The notes under the pieces: model-generated | The model's database searches: none | Told to the model about the DNA's origin: nothing | What the model saw: the letters and a program-made list of their open reading frames with translations, nothing else | Part shown: positions 1 through 8,978 of the stretch, in pieces | Layout: each line of letters starts with the position of its first letter | Position numbering within the stretch: position 1 is the first letter of the stretch | Assembly (NCBI GenBank): GCA_026874595.1 | Contig: JAPPUL010000082.1 | Span: 310,001-374,000, forward strand | DNA from: Sipunculus nudus | Lineage: Eukaryota; Annelida; Sipuncula; Golfingiida; Sipunculidae | DNA: 64,000 nucleotides | Reading direction: 5' to 3' | Program-made: the position numbers and the translations under genes

Positions 1-453
1 CATGATGACTTTAGATGCTGCGTTACCATGAATGATGATGCCTCTTCTTTTGAAGTCCCTGAATATATTATGTCTCGACTGCAGCCTGTTATTAAAATGA
101 CTCCTCTTAACCAAAAAGAAGAACATAAGATACTTAAAGTTAATGTGCCATTTGCTCATGAGAAATTGATTGATAAAATGAGCTCATTCTTATATCATGT
201 CCATCAGTTCGACGAACCCTTTTCTACTAAGGACGGTATTAATATTATTAAGTATGCTCAGCGGCTAATCACACTTGAAAACCAAAGCCTTGACAAGGCT
301 CTTATTAAGTCAATAGAACAAATACTTGGGACTGAGGCCGTTAACTATCTTAATCCTGACTATCAACCAAGCCTTAATATCATGAATGATATGTCAAGCG
401 TTTGGGAGCATAATTACATGGCTGAGAATGACGATGATAACGAGCTTGTTTAA
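1..453 (+). CDS. AAA+ ATPase (MoxR-like), C-terminal part, cut by window start
   Basis: The reading frame is open back to base 1, so the gene begins outside the window; the ATG at 28 is probably internal. The visible part reads like the end of a MoxR-type AAA+ ATPase: a sensor-like stretch ATMND-type (here TMNDDASSFEVPEY) with an Arg in 'SRLQP', followed by a helical lid with 'PFSTKDGINIIKYAQRL'. Walker A and B are not visible. Such ATPases remodel or load partner proteins encoded next door. The next gene starts inside its 3' end, so the two are very likely co-translated and work together. The family call is from pattern memory of the lid region and is moderately sure; the partner relation is inference. 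Confidence 0.6.
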   Translation, partial: HDDFRCCVTMNDDASSFEVPEYIMSRLQPVIKMTPLNQKEEHKILKVNVPFAHEKLIDKMSSFLYHVHQFDEPFSTKDGINIIKYAQRLITLENQSLDKALIKSIEQILGTEAVNYLNPDYQPSLNIMNDMSSVWEHNYMAENDDDNELV

Positions 454-2443
454 TAATTACTGCTTTCAAATTCAAAATATATATTGTGTTCCTTGTATAT
501 ATCCTTCTTTAGAATTTGCTCAGTATATTAAAAATGCTTTCTTTGCTCTAAATCCTGACTGTATTGCTATACAGCTTCCTAGTAGCATATTAGCTAAACT
601 AAAACTCGCCGTACAAAGACTCCCTTACCTTTCTCTATTGGCATACAATACAAAATCCCCTAACCCAAATACAAAAAAATATCTCGTAATAGAACCCTCA
701 AACCCTTTTATAGAAGCAGCTCGTCTTGCTCTTGAATATGAAATTGAACTGTATTTAGTCGATAACGATGATAAAGAATATAAAGACAACTTTAAAAGTA
801 TCCCACACGATATTGACTACTACCTTTTTAAATGCGGGCTTAAGGACTTTTATAGCACATATAAAAAACAAGTTATCAAAAAACAAAATATAAATGATTT
901 GAAATCCATACTTACTATGGTCTATCAAATTAAAAATATGGCACTCTCCTATAACAAGGTCCTTTTCTTATATGATATTAATTATCATGAGATGATAAAC
1001 GCCTTGCTTTCTGACAAAGACATACTAAATCCTAACTACAATACTCATGATGCAAAACTTGAATGCCATGACAACCATATTAATATATTTCACCTGCCAA
1101 GCTCTAAATACAATGATATACTCCCAAATATGCCATTCTTGACTTACACATATGAATTAATGCGCAAAGGCTTAAATCGTTTCCATACAGAGCTAAATCC
1201 ACAAAGACCCCTCCTACATACCAAAATTGACAAAAAGAATACTCAAGAATTTATATCACAAACAGAAGATATTGCAGAATGGTTAGCTCCTATAAAGTCT
1301 AAAGAATCTCACCTTGATCGCTATGACTTTTTGCACGATTTAATAATTTATACGAAAAATACATACCAAAAATATTGGGGTCCCTTACGAGAAGGAGCAC
1401 CCGCTATCACTTTAAAACTTGCAAGGAATTATGCCTTAATCGAAAATAATTTAGTTCCAAATCCACAGCAACTTTTATATGCTGCAAAAAATGTTGTAAA
1501 CAATACTTTCGCATATGAGCTATATCGTATAATGAGTTTTTATCCCTTTCAAGATAATTACGACATGTTAGCTGAATTCAAAAAAGAAGTATTTTATAAA
1601 AACAAACACAAAAAGCAAAAAAAACAAACACAAAAACAAATACTAAAACAAAAATCATGGTTAAAAACACAAAATATATCCTTCATAACAAAATTCGAAA
1701 ACAAAGAACGAGCATCAGGATTTTGGTATTCACTATGGGATAAAGGCAGCATTATATCATATGATAAAGAAGACATTAGGCTTGAAAACTATTGCAATTA
1801 TTTAAGAGGACTTGGCAATGATATCCTAAAGAGCAAGATAAATAAAGAAGCAGAGTTAACAACTTCCTTTTTAGACGCTCTTAACACAAGAGAAACTATT
1901 AGAGAACTTGCACGGGGAAAAATAATTGTTTGCGAAGAGAGTAGTATGCTTAAAAAGTTTGTTGGGAATGTGGTTATAATATTTGACTCTGCAAAGGATG
2001 CTAAACAAGATATTTACACAACAACGATGTCCTGGTTTGCTGAAGGAGCTCGGAGTAGTGATATAATATTATATTCAACCACGCCAGGAGAGAAGTTAGT
2101 TGGACCCGGTATTAGCTTGGCAGAATATGGCGGACTTTTATCTGTATACCCCCCAAAGGGGAAAAAAGACGCATGGAGTAAAAACCAATTTGATAAAAAG
2201 ATAATTAAAAGTGAGCACCTTCTCCTTAGTTCTGTAATCCTTTCTACAGGAACTCATATTGTATGCCTTTCAAAAGAAATGCCAAGTAAATATATTTACA
2301 ATTTTGCATCAAAGCACAAAAAAACCATTATACATATTCCAATAAGCAAAGTATCTCCATATCTTCTGACAAAGATAAAATTCTTTCATTGCCTAGCTGA
2401 TACAAAGCTACACTCCATCGCCAATAAATACATAAAATTGTAA
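428..2443 (+). CDS. Large uncharacterised protein, partner of the AAA+ ATPase
   Basis: About 671 residues. The frame opens at 386, but ATGs at 428 and 434 give a more normal overlap with the upstream stop at 451-453. The first ~120 residues look like an alternating strand/helix fold: 'NPDCIAIQLPSSI', 'LPYLSLLAY', then 'YLVIEPSNPFIEAARLALE' and 'IELYLVDND'. This resembles the layout of TraB/ChaN-like domains, but I cannot place it in a family with confidence. The middle is Lys-rich (KNKHKKQKKQTQKQ near residues 395-410). The C-terminal ~200 residues contain another compact alpha/beta region ('KIIVCEESS', 'VVIIFDSAKDA', 'DIILYSTTPGE'). No signal peptide or membrane helix is evident, so it is probably cytoplasmic. 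Function unknown. Confidence 0.6.
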   Translation: MTMITSLFNNYCFQIQNIYCVPCIYPSLEFAQYIKNAFFALNPDCIAIQLPSSILAKLKLAVQRLPYLSLLAYNTKSPNPNTKKYLVIEPSNPFIEAARLALEYEIELYLVDNDDKEYKDNFKSIPHDIDYYLFKCGLKDFYSTYKKQVIKKQNINDLKSILTMVYQIKNMALSYNKVLFLYDINYHEMINALLSDKDILNPNYNTHDAKLECHDNHINIFHLPSSKYNDILPNMPFLTYTYELMRKGLNRFHTELNPQRPLLHTKIDKKNTQEFISQTEDIAEWLAPIKSKESHLDRYDFLHDLIIYTKNTYQKYWGPLREGAPAITLKLARNYALIENNLVPNPQQLLYAAKNVVNNTFAYELYRIMSFYPFQDNYDMLAEFKKEVFYKNKHKKQKKQTQKQILKQKSWLKTQNISFITKFENKERASGFWYSLWDKGSIISYDKEDIRLENYCNYLRGLGNDILKSKINKEAELTTSFLDALNTRETIRELARGKIIVCEESSMLKKFVGNVVIIFDSAKDAKQDIYTTTMSWFAEGARSSDIILYSTTPGEKLVGPGISLAEYGGLLSVYPPKGKKDAWSKNQFDKKIIKSEHLLLSSVILSTGTHIVCLSKEMPSKYIYNFASKHKKTIIHIPISKVSPYLLTKIKFFHCLADTKLHSIANKYIKL

Positions 2444-2665
2444 ACGCATCCCTTACAATTATCCTTTTAAATCCTTTTAAATCCTTACTACAAATGTTTT
2501 TTTTACTAAATTTAAAATTAAGTATGTCGCTTATTTTTGTAAGCAAAGGCATAAAAGCCAAAGGTTAATAAATTAAGGCATATCAAAAAGTTAAACAGAT
2601 TTTGCCTTAACGAGGTTTAGAATGTAAAAGTAAAAAAGTAAAAGTAAAAAAAAAGGAGACATATT

Positions 2666-3646
2666 ATGCTAAAAACAGATAATAGGGTCATTGGTATTGC
2701 ATTAAATAGATTCATCTTAGAAGAGCGAGCTCGCCAGCCAAAGGCAACAGGTGGTTTTTCAATAGCCTTAACTGCAATAGAAACAGCAACAAAGATAATA
2801 AGTGCAAGAATAAGACGTGCTGGACTATCCGATATACTAGGTTCTTCTGGTAATATTAATGTCCAAGGAGAAGAAGTTCAGAAGCTTGATGAGATTTCAA
2901 ATAACATTATGATTAAACACCTATCTTCCTCAGGGCAGTTTTATGCAATAGCTTCTGAGGAACTTGAGAATATAATATACCCTGAGGCAGGTAAGGATAG
3001 TAAATATATTATAGCAATGGATCCTCTAGACGGCTCATCCAATATCGATGTCAATATTAGTGTCGGCACCATATTTTCAATTAAAAGACGTATACGCGGA
3101 GATGAAACCGATTTTTATACTCCAGGTAAAACTCAAGTTGCAGCAGGATATGTACTATATGGCTCCTCAACAATACTTGTATACACAGCAGGTGATGGCG
3201 TAAATGCCTTTACATTAGACCCAACCGTCGGAACATATCTACTATCACATCCGAATATGTGTATTAAAGACAAAGGAAATATATACTCTTTCAATGAGGC
3301 TTATTTTGATAAGTGGAATCCTGCTGTACAAGGGTATATTAAAAAGATAAAAGAAGATAAGACCTATAGTGCACGATATACAGGTTCACTAGTTGCTGAT
3401 GTGCACAGGACGATTATAAAAGGTGGGATCTTTGGATACCCCGAAGAGGCAAAATCCAAAAAGGCTAAACTACGAGTGCTTTATGAGATTGCACCTATGG
3501 CTTTTATAATTGAACAAGCTTGTGGCTTAGCATTCTGTGGCACTACCGCCGCACTTGATTACATACAATCTTCTTTACATGAAAGAGCACCTTTTTTCCT
3601 TGGCAGCAAGGAAAATATAGATGAACTGATGTCTTTCATAAGCTAA
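2666..3646 (+). CDS. fbp: Class I fructose-1,6-bisphosphatase
   Basis: 326 residues, the usual length. It hydrolyses fructose-1,6-bisphosphate to fructose-6-phosphate and phosphate in gluconeogenesis or the Calvin cycle. The metal and substrate signature 'MDPLDGSSNIDVNISVGTIF' is intact (residues ~120-139), and 'ARYTGSLVADVHRT' near residue 240 matches the substrate-binding region. 'GGFSIALTAIETATK' matches the N-terminal helix. The start is fixed by a strong AAGGAG at 2653-2658, seven bases before ATG. The gene stands alone between an unrelated pair upstream and the convergent ctaA. It would supply fructose-6-phosphate for the sucrose genes at 21475-27154 (inference). Confidence 0.95.
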   Translation: MLKTDNRVIGIALNRFILEERARQPKATGGFSIALTAIETATKIISARIRRAGLSDILGSSGNINVQGEEVQKLDEISNNIMIKHLSSSGQFYAIASEELENIIYPEAGKDSKYIIAMDPLDGSSNIDVNISVGTIFSIKRRIRGDETDFYTPGKTQVAAGYVLYGSSTILVYTAGDGVNAFTLDPTVGTYLLSHPNMCIKDKGNIYSFNEAYFDKWNPAVQGYIKKIKEDKTYSARYTGSLVADVHRTIIKGGIFGYPEEAKSKKAKLRVLYEIAPMAFIIEQACGLAFCGTTAALDYIQSSLHERAPFFLGSKENIDELMSFIS

Positions 3647-3688
3647 CTTTATAAGCTAACTTTATAAGCTAGATAAATATTCATAATC

Positions 3689-4837
3689 TCAACGCCTTAA
3701 ACGTACACTTATAAAAAAGGATACTGTCAATAAAATAAACCCTACTCCTTGATGTAAAGCCCCTGTCAAAACAGTTATACCGCTTTTTGGAAGGAAATTT
3801 AATAGTGTTATAACTCCAAGTACCATTTGTATAAACCCTATAAATAATAACATATAAGGCAGTTTAGTCCTTAATAAAAGTCCCCTTCTCTTAATTAAGA
3901 AAAATAATATTACTATATAGAGCAATACCACATAGGCAAGCATCCTATGATTAAATTGCACATTTAATTTATTTTTCCAAAAGTTTAAATGCCATGGCTC
4001 TAAACTATATAGCCCGGGTGGTACCATATAACCATCAAAATTGCCAAGCATTAACGGAAACGTCTTAGACACCATCCCCGCCTTTATCCCTGCTACAAAC
4101 CCCCCTGACACTATCGTTACACTAATTAAACCCGTAAGTAATAAAGCTCCTATATATATCCCCCTACTACTACCCCCACTTCCCACATAATTATCTCCTT
4201 TCCCGTAAGATCTATAACTTGACACCAACCATAAAAGATATACATATATCAATAACGCAAAACTTAAATGTAAGGTAAGTCGATACGGACTTACATTTAC
4301 AAGCTCGCCCTCTATATACGCACTCCTCTCATCTAAACCGCTTTTTACCATTATCCAACCCACTATCCCTTGTAAAGCTCCAAGTACAAACATCATAAAG
4401 AACTTTAATATTTCTTTTCCCGTTAATACTCGTTTTTGTATATAATACCTTATCACAAAATATATAAACGGTACCAAGAATATTATCCCACCCAATACGC
4501 GACCTATTAACCTATGCAAATACTCAAGCCAAAATATACTCTTATATCCTTCAAGCTCAAGCCCCACCCCTTTATACGTTATCCTATATTCTGCACTGTC
4601 CTTATACGCTGAGAAACTATTTTCCCAATCTTCTTCACTTAATGGCGGTATCACTCCCAGCAATAACTTTAAGTCCACCATCGATAATCCAGACCCCGTT
4701 AATCGCGTTGCTCCCCCCAATAACACTATTACAAACGTTATAACTACCAATGTGGATAACCATATCCGTACCCTCCCCTCTACCTCCTTCCTTTCCTCCT
4801 TACACTCCTCATCCTTTTCCTTCCGCTCTCCATTCAT
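3689..4837 (-). CDS. ctaA: Heme A synthase, COX15/CtaA family
   Basis: 382 residues with eight likely membrane helices. It oxidises the C8 methyl of heme O to give heme A for cytochrome c oxidase. The sequence is of the alphaproteobacterial/mitochondrial COX15 type: 'GGATRLTGSGLSMVD' after helix 1, the His motif 'EYLHRLIGR', 'TLHLSFALL', 'FNHRMLAY' and 'GALHQGVGF'. Four conserved heme-ligand histidines can be identified. The first ~25 residues are a charged Lys/Glu-rich leader not typical of the family. No oxidase subunit or ctaB lies in the window. It ends facing fbp with a 42-base gap. Confidence 0.92.
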   Translation of the reverse strand: MNGERKEKDEECKEERKEVEGRVRIWLSTLVVITFVIVLLGGATRLTGSGLSMVDLKLLLGVIPPLSEEDWENSFSAYKDSAEYRITYKGVGLELEGYKSIFWLEYLHRLIGRVLGGIIFLVPFIYFVIRYYIQKRVLTGKEILKFFMMFVLGALQGIVGWIMVKSGLDERSAYIEGELVNVSPYRLTLHLSFALLIYVYLLWLVSSYRSYGKGDNYVGSGGSSRGIYIGALLLTGLISVTIVSGGFVAGIKAGMVSKTFPLMLGNFDGYMVPPGLYSLEPWHLNFWKNKLNVQFNHRMLAYVVLLYIVILFFLIKRRGLLLRTKLPYMLLFIGFIQMVLGVITLLNFLPKSGITVLTGALHQGVGFILLTVSFFISVRLRR

Positions 4838-4874
4838 TTTAAACTCTCTTGTGCCTTATTGCTTTATTTTTTAG

Positions 4875-4922
4875 CTTCATTTTAAACTTCATTTTAAACT
4901 TCATTTTAAACTTCATTTTAAA
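4875..4922. repeat. 12-bp tandem repeat, four copies
   Basis: Four exact copies of CTTCATTTTAAA lie directly upstream of ctaA (minus strand), in its 5' leader or promoter region. Confidence 0.9.
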
Positions 4923-4986
4923 CTTAGTTTAAATCTTGATTTTTTTCCTTTAATCGAACCCAACATAAATCAACACTACACCCACC

Positions 4987-5089
4987 AGCACTTCAACCTC
5001 AGCACTTCAACCTCAGCGCTTCAGCCCCAGCGCTTCAACCCCAGCACTTCACCCACCAGCGCTTCACCCACCAGCACCCCACCCACACC
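4987..5089. repeat. 14/15-bp imperfect tandem repeat downstream of tmk
   Basis: About seven units built on AGCRCTTCAACCYC. Four 14-bp units run from 4987 to 5042, then 15-bp variants to ~5089, ending just beyond the tmk stop. The run is strikingly C-rich on the plus strand for this AT-rich DNA. Confidence 0.85.
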
Positions 5090-5094
5090 ACACT

Positions 5095-5709
5095 TCACTC
5101 GTAAAAGACAAGTACCCTCTCCTCTAATTCCTCCACAAGCTCGATGAATACTTCCTTCTCACTCATAGTTCCGTCTATCTTATGCATATACTCATAGCTC
5201 ATCCCTGCAAATATCCTTTGCACCTTCTCTAAATATCCTCTATCCTCAAAATACGTCTTGCCACTCAACCTACCATCTATTCGTTTTATACATTCTTCTA
5301 CCGACACCTCTAAGTAAAATAATATGTCCGGCCTCGGGAAAATACCATTCTCCTCCTCTAGCCGCTCTTTTGAAAGCCCTTTTGCCCCTTGATAGGCTAT
5401 CGTTGAATAATAATATCTGTCCAATACCACTAGCTTCCCTTCTTTAAGACCAGGTTTTATATTTTCATTTACATCCCATCTGCGATCTTTAATAAATAAA
5501 TCATACTCCTCTTCTACTGAAAGCTCTATCCCCTCTCTTATACAATATCTAAGCCGCTTGCCATATTCACTCTCTTTACTCGGCTCCTTCAAAAAAATAC
5601 TCGGATAACCACGGCTTTCTAAATATTCCCTTAGAAGCTTACACTGGCTGCTCTTTCCTGAACCGTCAAGCCCTTCTAGTACTATTAAATGACCTTGCTT
5701 TCTCCTCAA
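5095..5709 (-). CDS. tmk: Thymidylate kinase
   Basis: 204 residues, normal for bacterial dTMP kinase, which phosphorylates dTMP to dTDP. Walker A is 'GLDGSGKSSQ' at residues 13-22. The DR(Y/F/H) motif is 'LDRYYYSTIAYQGAKG', and the lid region is Arg-poor. The start is TTG with a GGAAGG a few bases upstream. It follows the small basic-protein gene by 21 bases on the same strand, so the two are probably one transcript. Confidence 0.93.
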   Translation of the reverse strand: MRRKQGHLIVLEGLDGSGKSSQCKLLREYLESRGYPSIFLKEPSKESEYGKRLRYCIREGIELSVEEEYDLFIKDRRWDVNENIKPGLKEGKLVVLDRYYYSTIAYQGAKGLSKERLEEENGIFPRPDILFYLEVSVEECIKRIDGRLSGKTYFEDRGYLEKVQRIFAGMSYEYMHKIDGTMSEKEVFIELVEELEERVLVFYE

Positions 5710-5730
5710 AACCTTCCTCTCCTCCTTTAC

Positions 5731-5925
5731 TTAACGATTTGTCCCTCTAAGTTGAGCTGCTCGTGAACCTATATCTGTCCCCTCTCCGGAAAGACCCCCT
5801 TTCGTTAGCAACTCCTTTCTACGACCAAACAGCTTCTTTTCTCGCTTTAGCTTCTTAGCAAGCCGCTTCTTCCTAAGTCGCTCTTGCTTTTGTAGTTTTA
5901 ATATGTAGTTCTTTCTGTTTGACAT
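5731..5925 (-). CDS. Small Lys/Arg-rich protein upstream of tmk
   Basis: 64 residues; the N-terminal half is almost entirely basic ('LRKKRLAKKLKREKK'), and the tail is Gly-rich. It begins at ATG with AGAGG about 11 bases upstream and ends 21 bases before tmk, which supports translation. It resembles small nucleic-acid- or ribosome-binding proteins by composition only; it does not match bS21 or another ribosomal protein that I recognise. Confidence 0.55.
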   Translation of the reverse strand: MSNRKNYILKLQKQERLRKKRLAKKLKREKKLFGRRKELLTKGGLSGEGTDIGSRAAQLRGTNR

Positions 5926-6131
5926 CTTATTTCTATCCTCTTAATTTATTATCTTAATTTATTAGCTCTTTTTTATTAACTTCCTATCTCTTCCTTCCTA
6001 CATAGATTCTCTCTCTAGATTCAAATACATTTAATCAGTCTCATAATGATAATATTTACTTAGGCCTATAGCAAGCTATTTTAAAGCTCTTTATCTCTTC
6101 ATTCCGCTTCTCTAATTACTTATTCTTTTCT

Positions 6132-6647
6132 TCATTTATCCCCTGACGACTTCCCTTCCTTAGAAAATATGCGGCCTCCAAATGGATCAAATACTTTATC
6201 TTCTCGAAGCTCCGTATGCACCAAAATCCCGCCCAGCTTCCCCATTATCCCCATCAGTATACTCCCTACAACCGATAAGAACAATAACACCATCATCACT
6301 CTATTTTTAATAATACCTCCTCCCCGACTTATATATAGTATATAGCCTCCGTATGTCGTGTAAATAAGACTTAGTATATAAACTATTATGCCAAATGTCT
6401 TATGTCGTTCTAATAGTAATATCTCATGCCCTTCTACTTTTAAAAGCCTTGCTTCCCCCGCATATAATCCGCTTATATAGGCTATGCTCCCGCTTAGCGA
6501 CACCAAGAAAAACAGTAGCACACCAAAACGCTTCTCTTCTTCCTCACCTCCTCTTAAGAGCACTATATATAATAACAATATCATCACGATATACATCCCC
6601 ACTACCGGAAGATGATTAAATAGTATATGGACCTTTGTTCCTAATAT
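6132..6647 (-). CDS. DUF2231-like four-helix membrane protein, probable AUA start
   Basis: About 171 residues with four predicted membrane helices and conserved His ('ERHKTFG' after helix 2). It is a paralogue of the next upstream gene (6786-7286). The first usual start codon in frame is GTG at 6602, but the conserved paralogue motif (H-x-L-x-NHxPVVG) is encoded just upstream of it. The frame runs back to a TAA at 6648-6650 without ATG, GTG or TTG before that motif. GAGGT at 6656-6660 sits eight bases before an AUA codon (6645-6647), the most likely start. If AUA is not used, the protein starts at 6602 and lacks its first helix half. Function unknown; DUF2231 assignment by pattern. Confidence 0.65.
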   Translation of the reverse strand: MLGTKVHILFNHLPVVGMYIVMILLLYIVLLRGGEEEEKRFGVLLFFLVSLSGSIAYISGLYAGEARLLKVEGHEILLLERHKTFGIIVYILSLIYTTYGGYILYISRGGGIIKNRVMMVLLFLSVVGSILMGIMGKLGGILVHTELREDKVFDPFGGRIFSKEGKSSGDK

Positions 6648-6785
6648 TTATCTTTACCTCTTTAGCTTATTTTTTTTTAAATTATCTTATCCCGCTCTTC
6701 TATAATCTCTTTAATCTCTTTAATCTCTTTAATCTTTTAGCTCCTTTTAGATAGCTCTTTTAGCTCCTTTAAAACCAACTTTAAC

Positions 6786-7286
6786 TTAGAGTATCTCATG
6801 CTTTATCGTTAGCCCCATATAGCCTATATAGTAGATTAAAACCGATACCAGCAAAGACAATAATATCACTACTCGTATTATCAAATCTGGTATCTCTCCT
6901 TTACTTAAATCTCTATACTTTATTAGCACCAGCAAGCTTAGTAAACCCAAACCCAAACTCGATATATAGCCTATCGTCGCAAGCTCCTTATGCTCCTCTA
7001 TTCGCTCATATCTTACCCCCTCACTTATTCGCTTGTCTCCCCTCCCTTCCAATAGCGCCTTTTCTGCTTTGCCCCCTGTAACGTATACTGGTATCGTCGT
7101 TATACAAGATATTAACAACAATAACATCGCCGTTTGCTTTACTCCCCCTTTCCCGCCTGCCACCTTGCCATCTGCCACCTTACTATCCCCACCTTTCTTA
7201 AAACCTACGTACAGTAGCATGAAAACCGATAATAATATCCCTACCACCGGAAAATGATTTAATAGCAAATGTAATTGTAATCCCAT
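6786..7286 (-). CDS. DUF2231-like four-helix membrane protein
   Basis: 166 residues, four predicted membrane helices, ATG start with AAGGCAAGGT upstream. The N-terminus 'LHLLLNHFPVVG' and the central 'YVTGGKAEKAL...HKELATIGY' pattern resemble DUF2231 membrane proteins. The loop after helix 1 has a Gly/Lys-rich insert with short internal repeats ('DSKVADGKVAGGKGG'). It is followed on the same strand by its paralogue (6132-6647), so they probably form a pair. The role is unknown; conserved His residues could bind heme or metal, but this is not shown. Confidence 0.7.
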   Translation of the reverse strand: MGLQLHLLLNHFPVVGILLSVFMLLYVGFKKGGDSKVADGKVAGGKGGVKQTAMLLLLISCITTIPVYVTGGKAEKALLEGRGDKRISEGVRYERIEEHKELATIGYISSLGLGLLSLLVLIKYRDLSKGEIPDLIIRVVILLSLLVSVLIYYIGYMGLTIKHEIL

Positions 7287-7503
7287 TCTGACCTTGCCTT
7301 TCTTTTAAGATATATATATTTTTTTATCTAAACTAGTTATACTTATTTCTTATACTTATTTCTTATTTAATCCTCTTTTTGCTTTACTTAGTTTTTACTT
7401 AGTTTTTTTGGCTTTGTTATTACTAATAAATATACCTTGACTTCCTTCACTCCTCGTTGCACCTTAACTCTTTAAGATTAGTTCGCACATAAAATAGAAT
7501 CAG

Positions 7504-8865
7504 TTAGCGAGTTAGAGCCTCTGATACTTTCTGGCGAACTGCTTTGCGCGCTGGGAAATATGACGCTACTATCCCAAGTAGTATCGCTCCTGAGGATATT
7601 ATCAATATATCTTTATATTCTATCTTCTTCGGAAAACTTTCTAAATAAAAGACAGTTGGATCCATTATATAAAATGGATAAGGATAGCCAAGCCCAAGTC
7701 CATTACCTATATACTCATAAAATGTTGTCTTTACAAAGTTTACCGTAGCTTCTACAAATAGTATGATCTCTGTTAGCGATATTGTCAATAATATTCCAAG
7801 TCCTACTCCCACCACAACTCCAAAAAAACTTATTACATAACCTTTTAATAAAAATATCTGTTCGATACGCTTGCTTACAAAACCTAGGGTCTTTAATATT
7901 CCTATCTCTTGTCGCTTATCTATTACTATCACACGTATCGATACATACATTGTTACAAACGAAGAGGATAGCAATAAAAACAATATGATTAGCATTAGCC
8001 TTTTTTCTCTTTTGAAATCTTGGAATATCCCTTGCTCTAACGTCGAACTTATATATAAACTCGGATAACGCAATTTAAGCTCTTTTACGTAATCTTTTAT
8101 ATCTTTTTCTTCTTTTAATAAAAGGCCTATCCTGCTTGGCAGTAGTTCAAACGAAAATACTTCTTTAAGGGCTTTGAAGTTTATAAATACTATGCTTTTA
8201 TCAAAACGTCCGTAGCCTGCTGAGTAAAAACCCTTTAGCTTGAACTTCTTTATCTTACTGTTTCTATCAAAATCTATATCGCCACTCGGTAAGAATAGAC
8301 TTATATTATCTCCTGCAAATACTCCAAGTACATTGCCCAGTACTCCCCCTATTATTATTTCATCCACCGCCTCAAGTCGAAATGCTAGCTGCTTTTTATC
8401 CTTTCCAACTTCAAGCGTTCCTTCTTCCGATATTATGAATCTTTCTTTCTCCTCCATCACAAAGTGTTTTTTAAAAAGCTCATTTCGCTCTATCTCTTTA
8501 TTGTTTATTGCCTTTATCGTGACAAAGTATATTGAATCCTCATATTCGCTTTTTACAAAACCTTCACTCTCAAAAAAGGGGGCTGCAAGCTTTACCCTTA
8601 CATCGCTCTCAAGCTCCTTTATTAGCTCTTTATAGCCTTTAAACTGATTTTCTCTATCTTCTAGTTTTACATGATAGTTAAACGATAATACCTTCTCTCC
8701 GACGCTCTCATGAAAACCGTTTATCACCGAAAGTACTATTATTGGCAACATCACTGAAAGCGTTACCGTTAACATCGTGATTAATAATAGCTTAGATACA
8801 AATACATTCCCTTTCTTCGTTTTAAGATAACGTCCTGCACTATAAAATGAAAGCCTTATACTCAA
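7504..8865 (-). CDS. lolC: LolC/LolE-family ABC transporter permease
   Basis: 453 residues with the FtsX/MacB layout: one N-terminal membrane helix ('LLLITMLTVTLSVMLPIIVLS', residues ~25-47), a ~230-residue periplasmic domain, then three C-terminal helices (residues ~285-310, ~335-375, ~425-445). 'IGILKTLGF' follows the second helix, as in LolC/E. In the family it extracts lipoproteins from the inner membrane for LolA together with the LolD ATPase. No lolD is adjacent, so LolC versus LolE, or a related MacB-like exporter, cannot be settled. Start is TTG with GGGGAAG upstream. Confidence 0.8.
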   Translation of the reverse strand: MSIRLSFYSAGRYLKTKKGNVFVSKLLLITMLTVTLSVMLPIIVLSVINGFHESVGEKVLSFNYHVKLEDRENQFKGYKELIKELESDVRVKLAAPFFESEGFVKSEYEDSIYFVTIKAINNKEIERNELFKKHFVMEEKERFIISEEGTLEVGKDKKQLAFRLEAVDEIIIGGVLGNVLGVFAGDNISLFLPSGDIDFDRNSKIKKFKLKGFYSAGYGRFDKSIVFINFKALKEVFSFELLPSRIGLLLKEEKDIKDYVKELKLRYPSLYISSTLEQGIFQDFKREKRLMLIILFLLLSSSFVTMYVSIRVIVIDKRQEIGILKTLGFVSKRIEQIFLLKGYVISFFGVVVGVGLGILLTISLTEIILFVEATVNFVKTTFYEYIGNGLGLGYPYPFYIMDPTVFYLESFPKKIEYKDILIISSGAILLGIVASYFPARKAVRQKVSEALTR

Positions 8866-8978
8866 AACTTCACTTCCCCATAATACTTTGTATACTCCGC
8901 TTTATGCCCCTCAACCACAATCCTTGCATTTACTAAATAGCCTGCCCAAAAGCATCCTTTAAAGATTCGTTTTTTACT

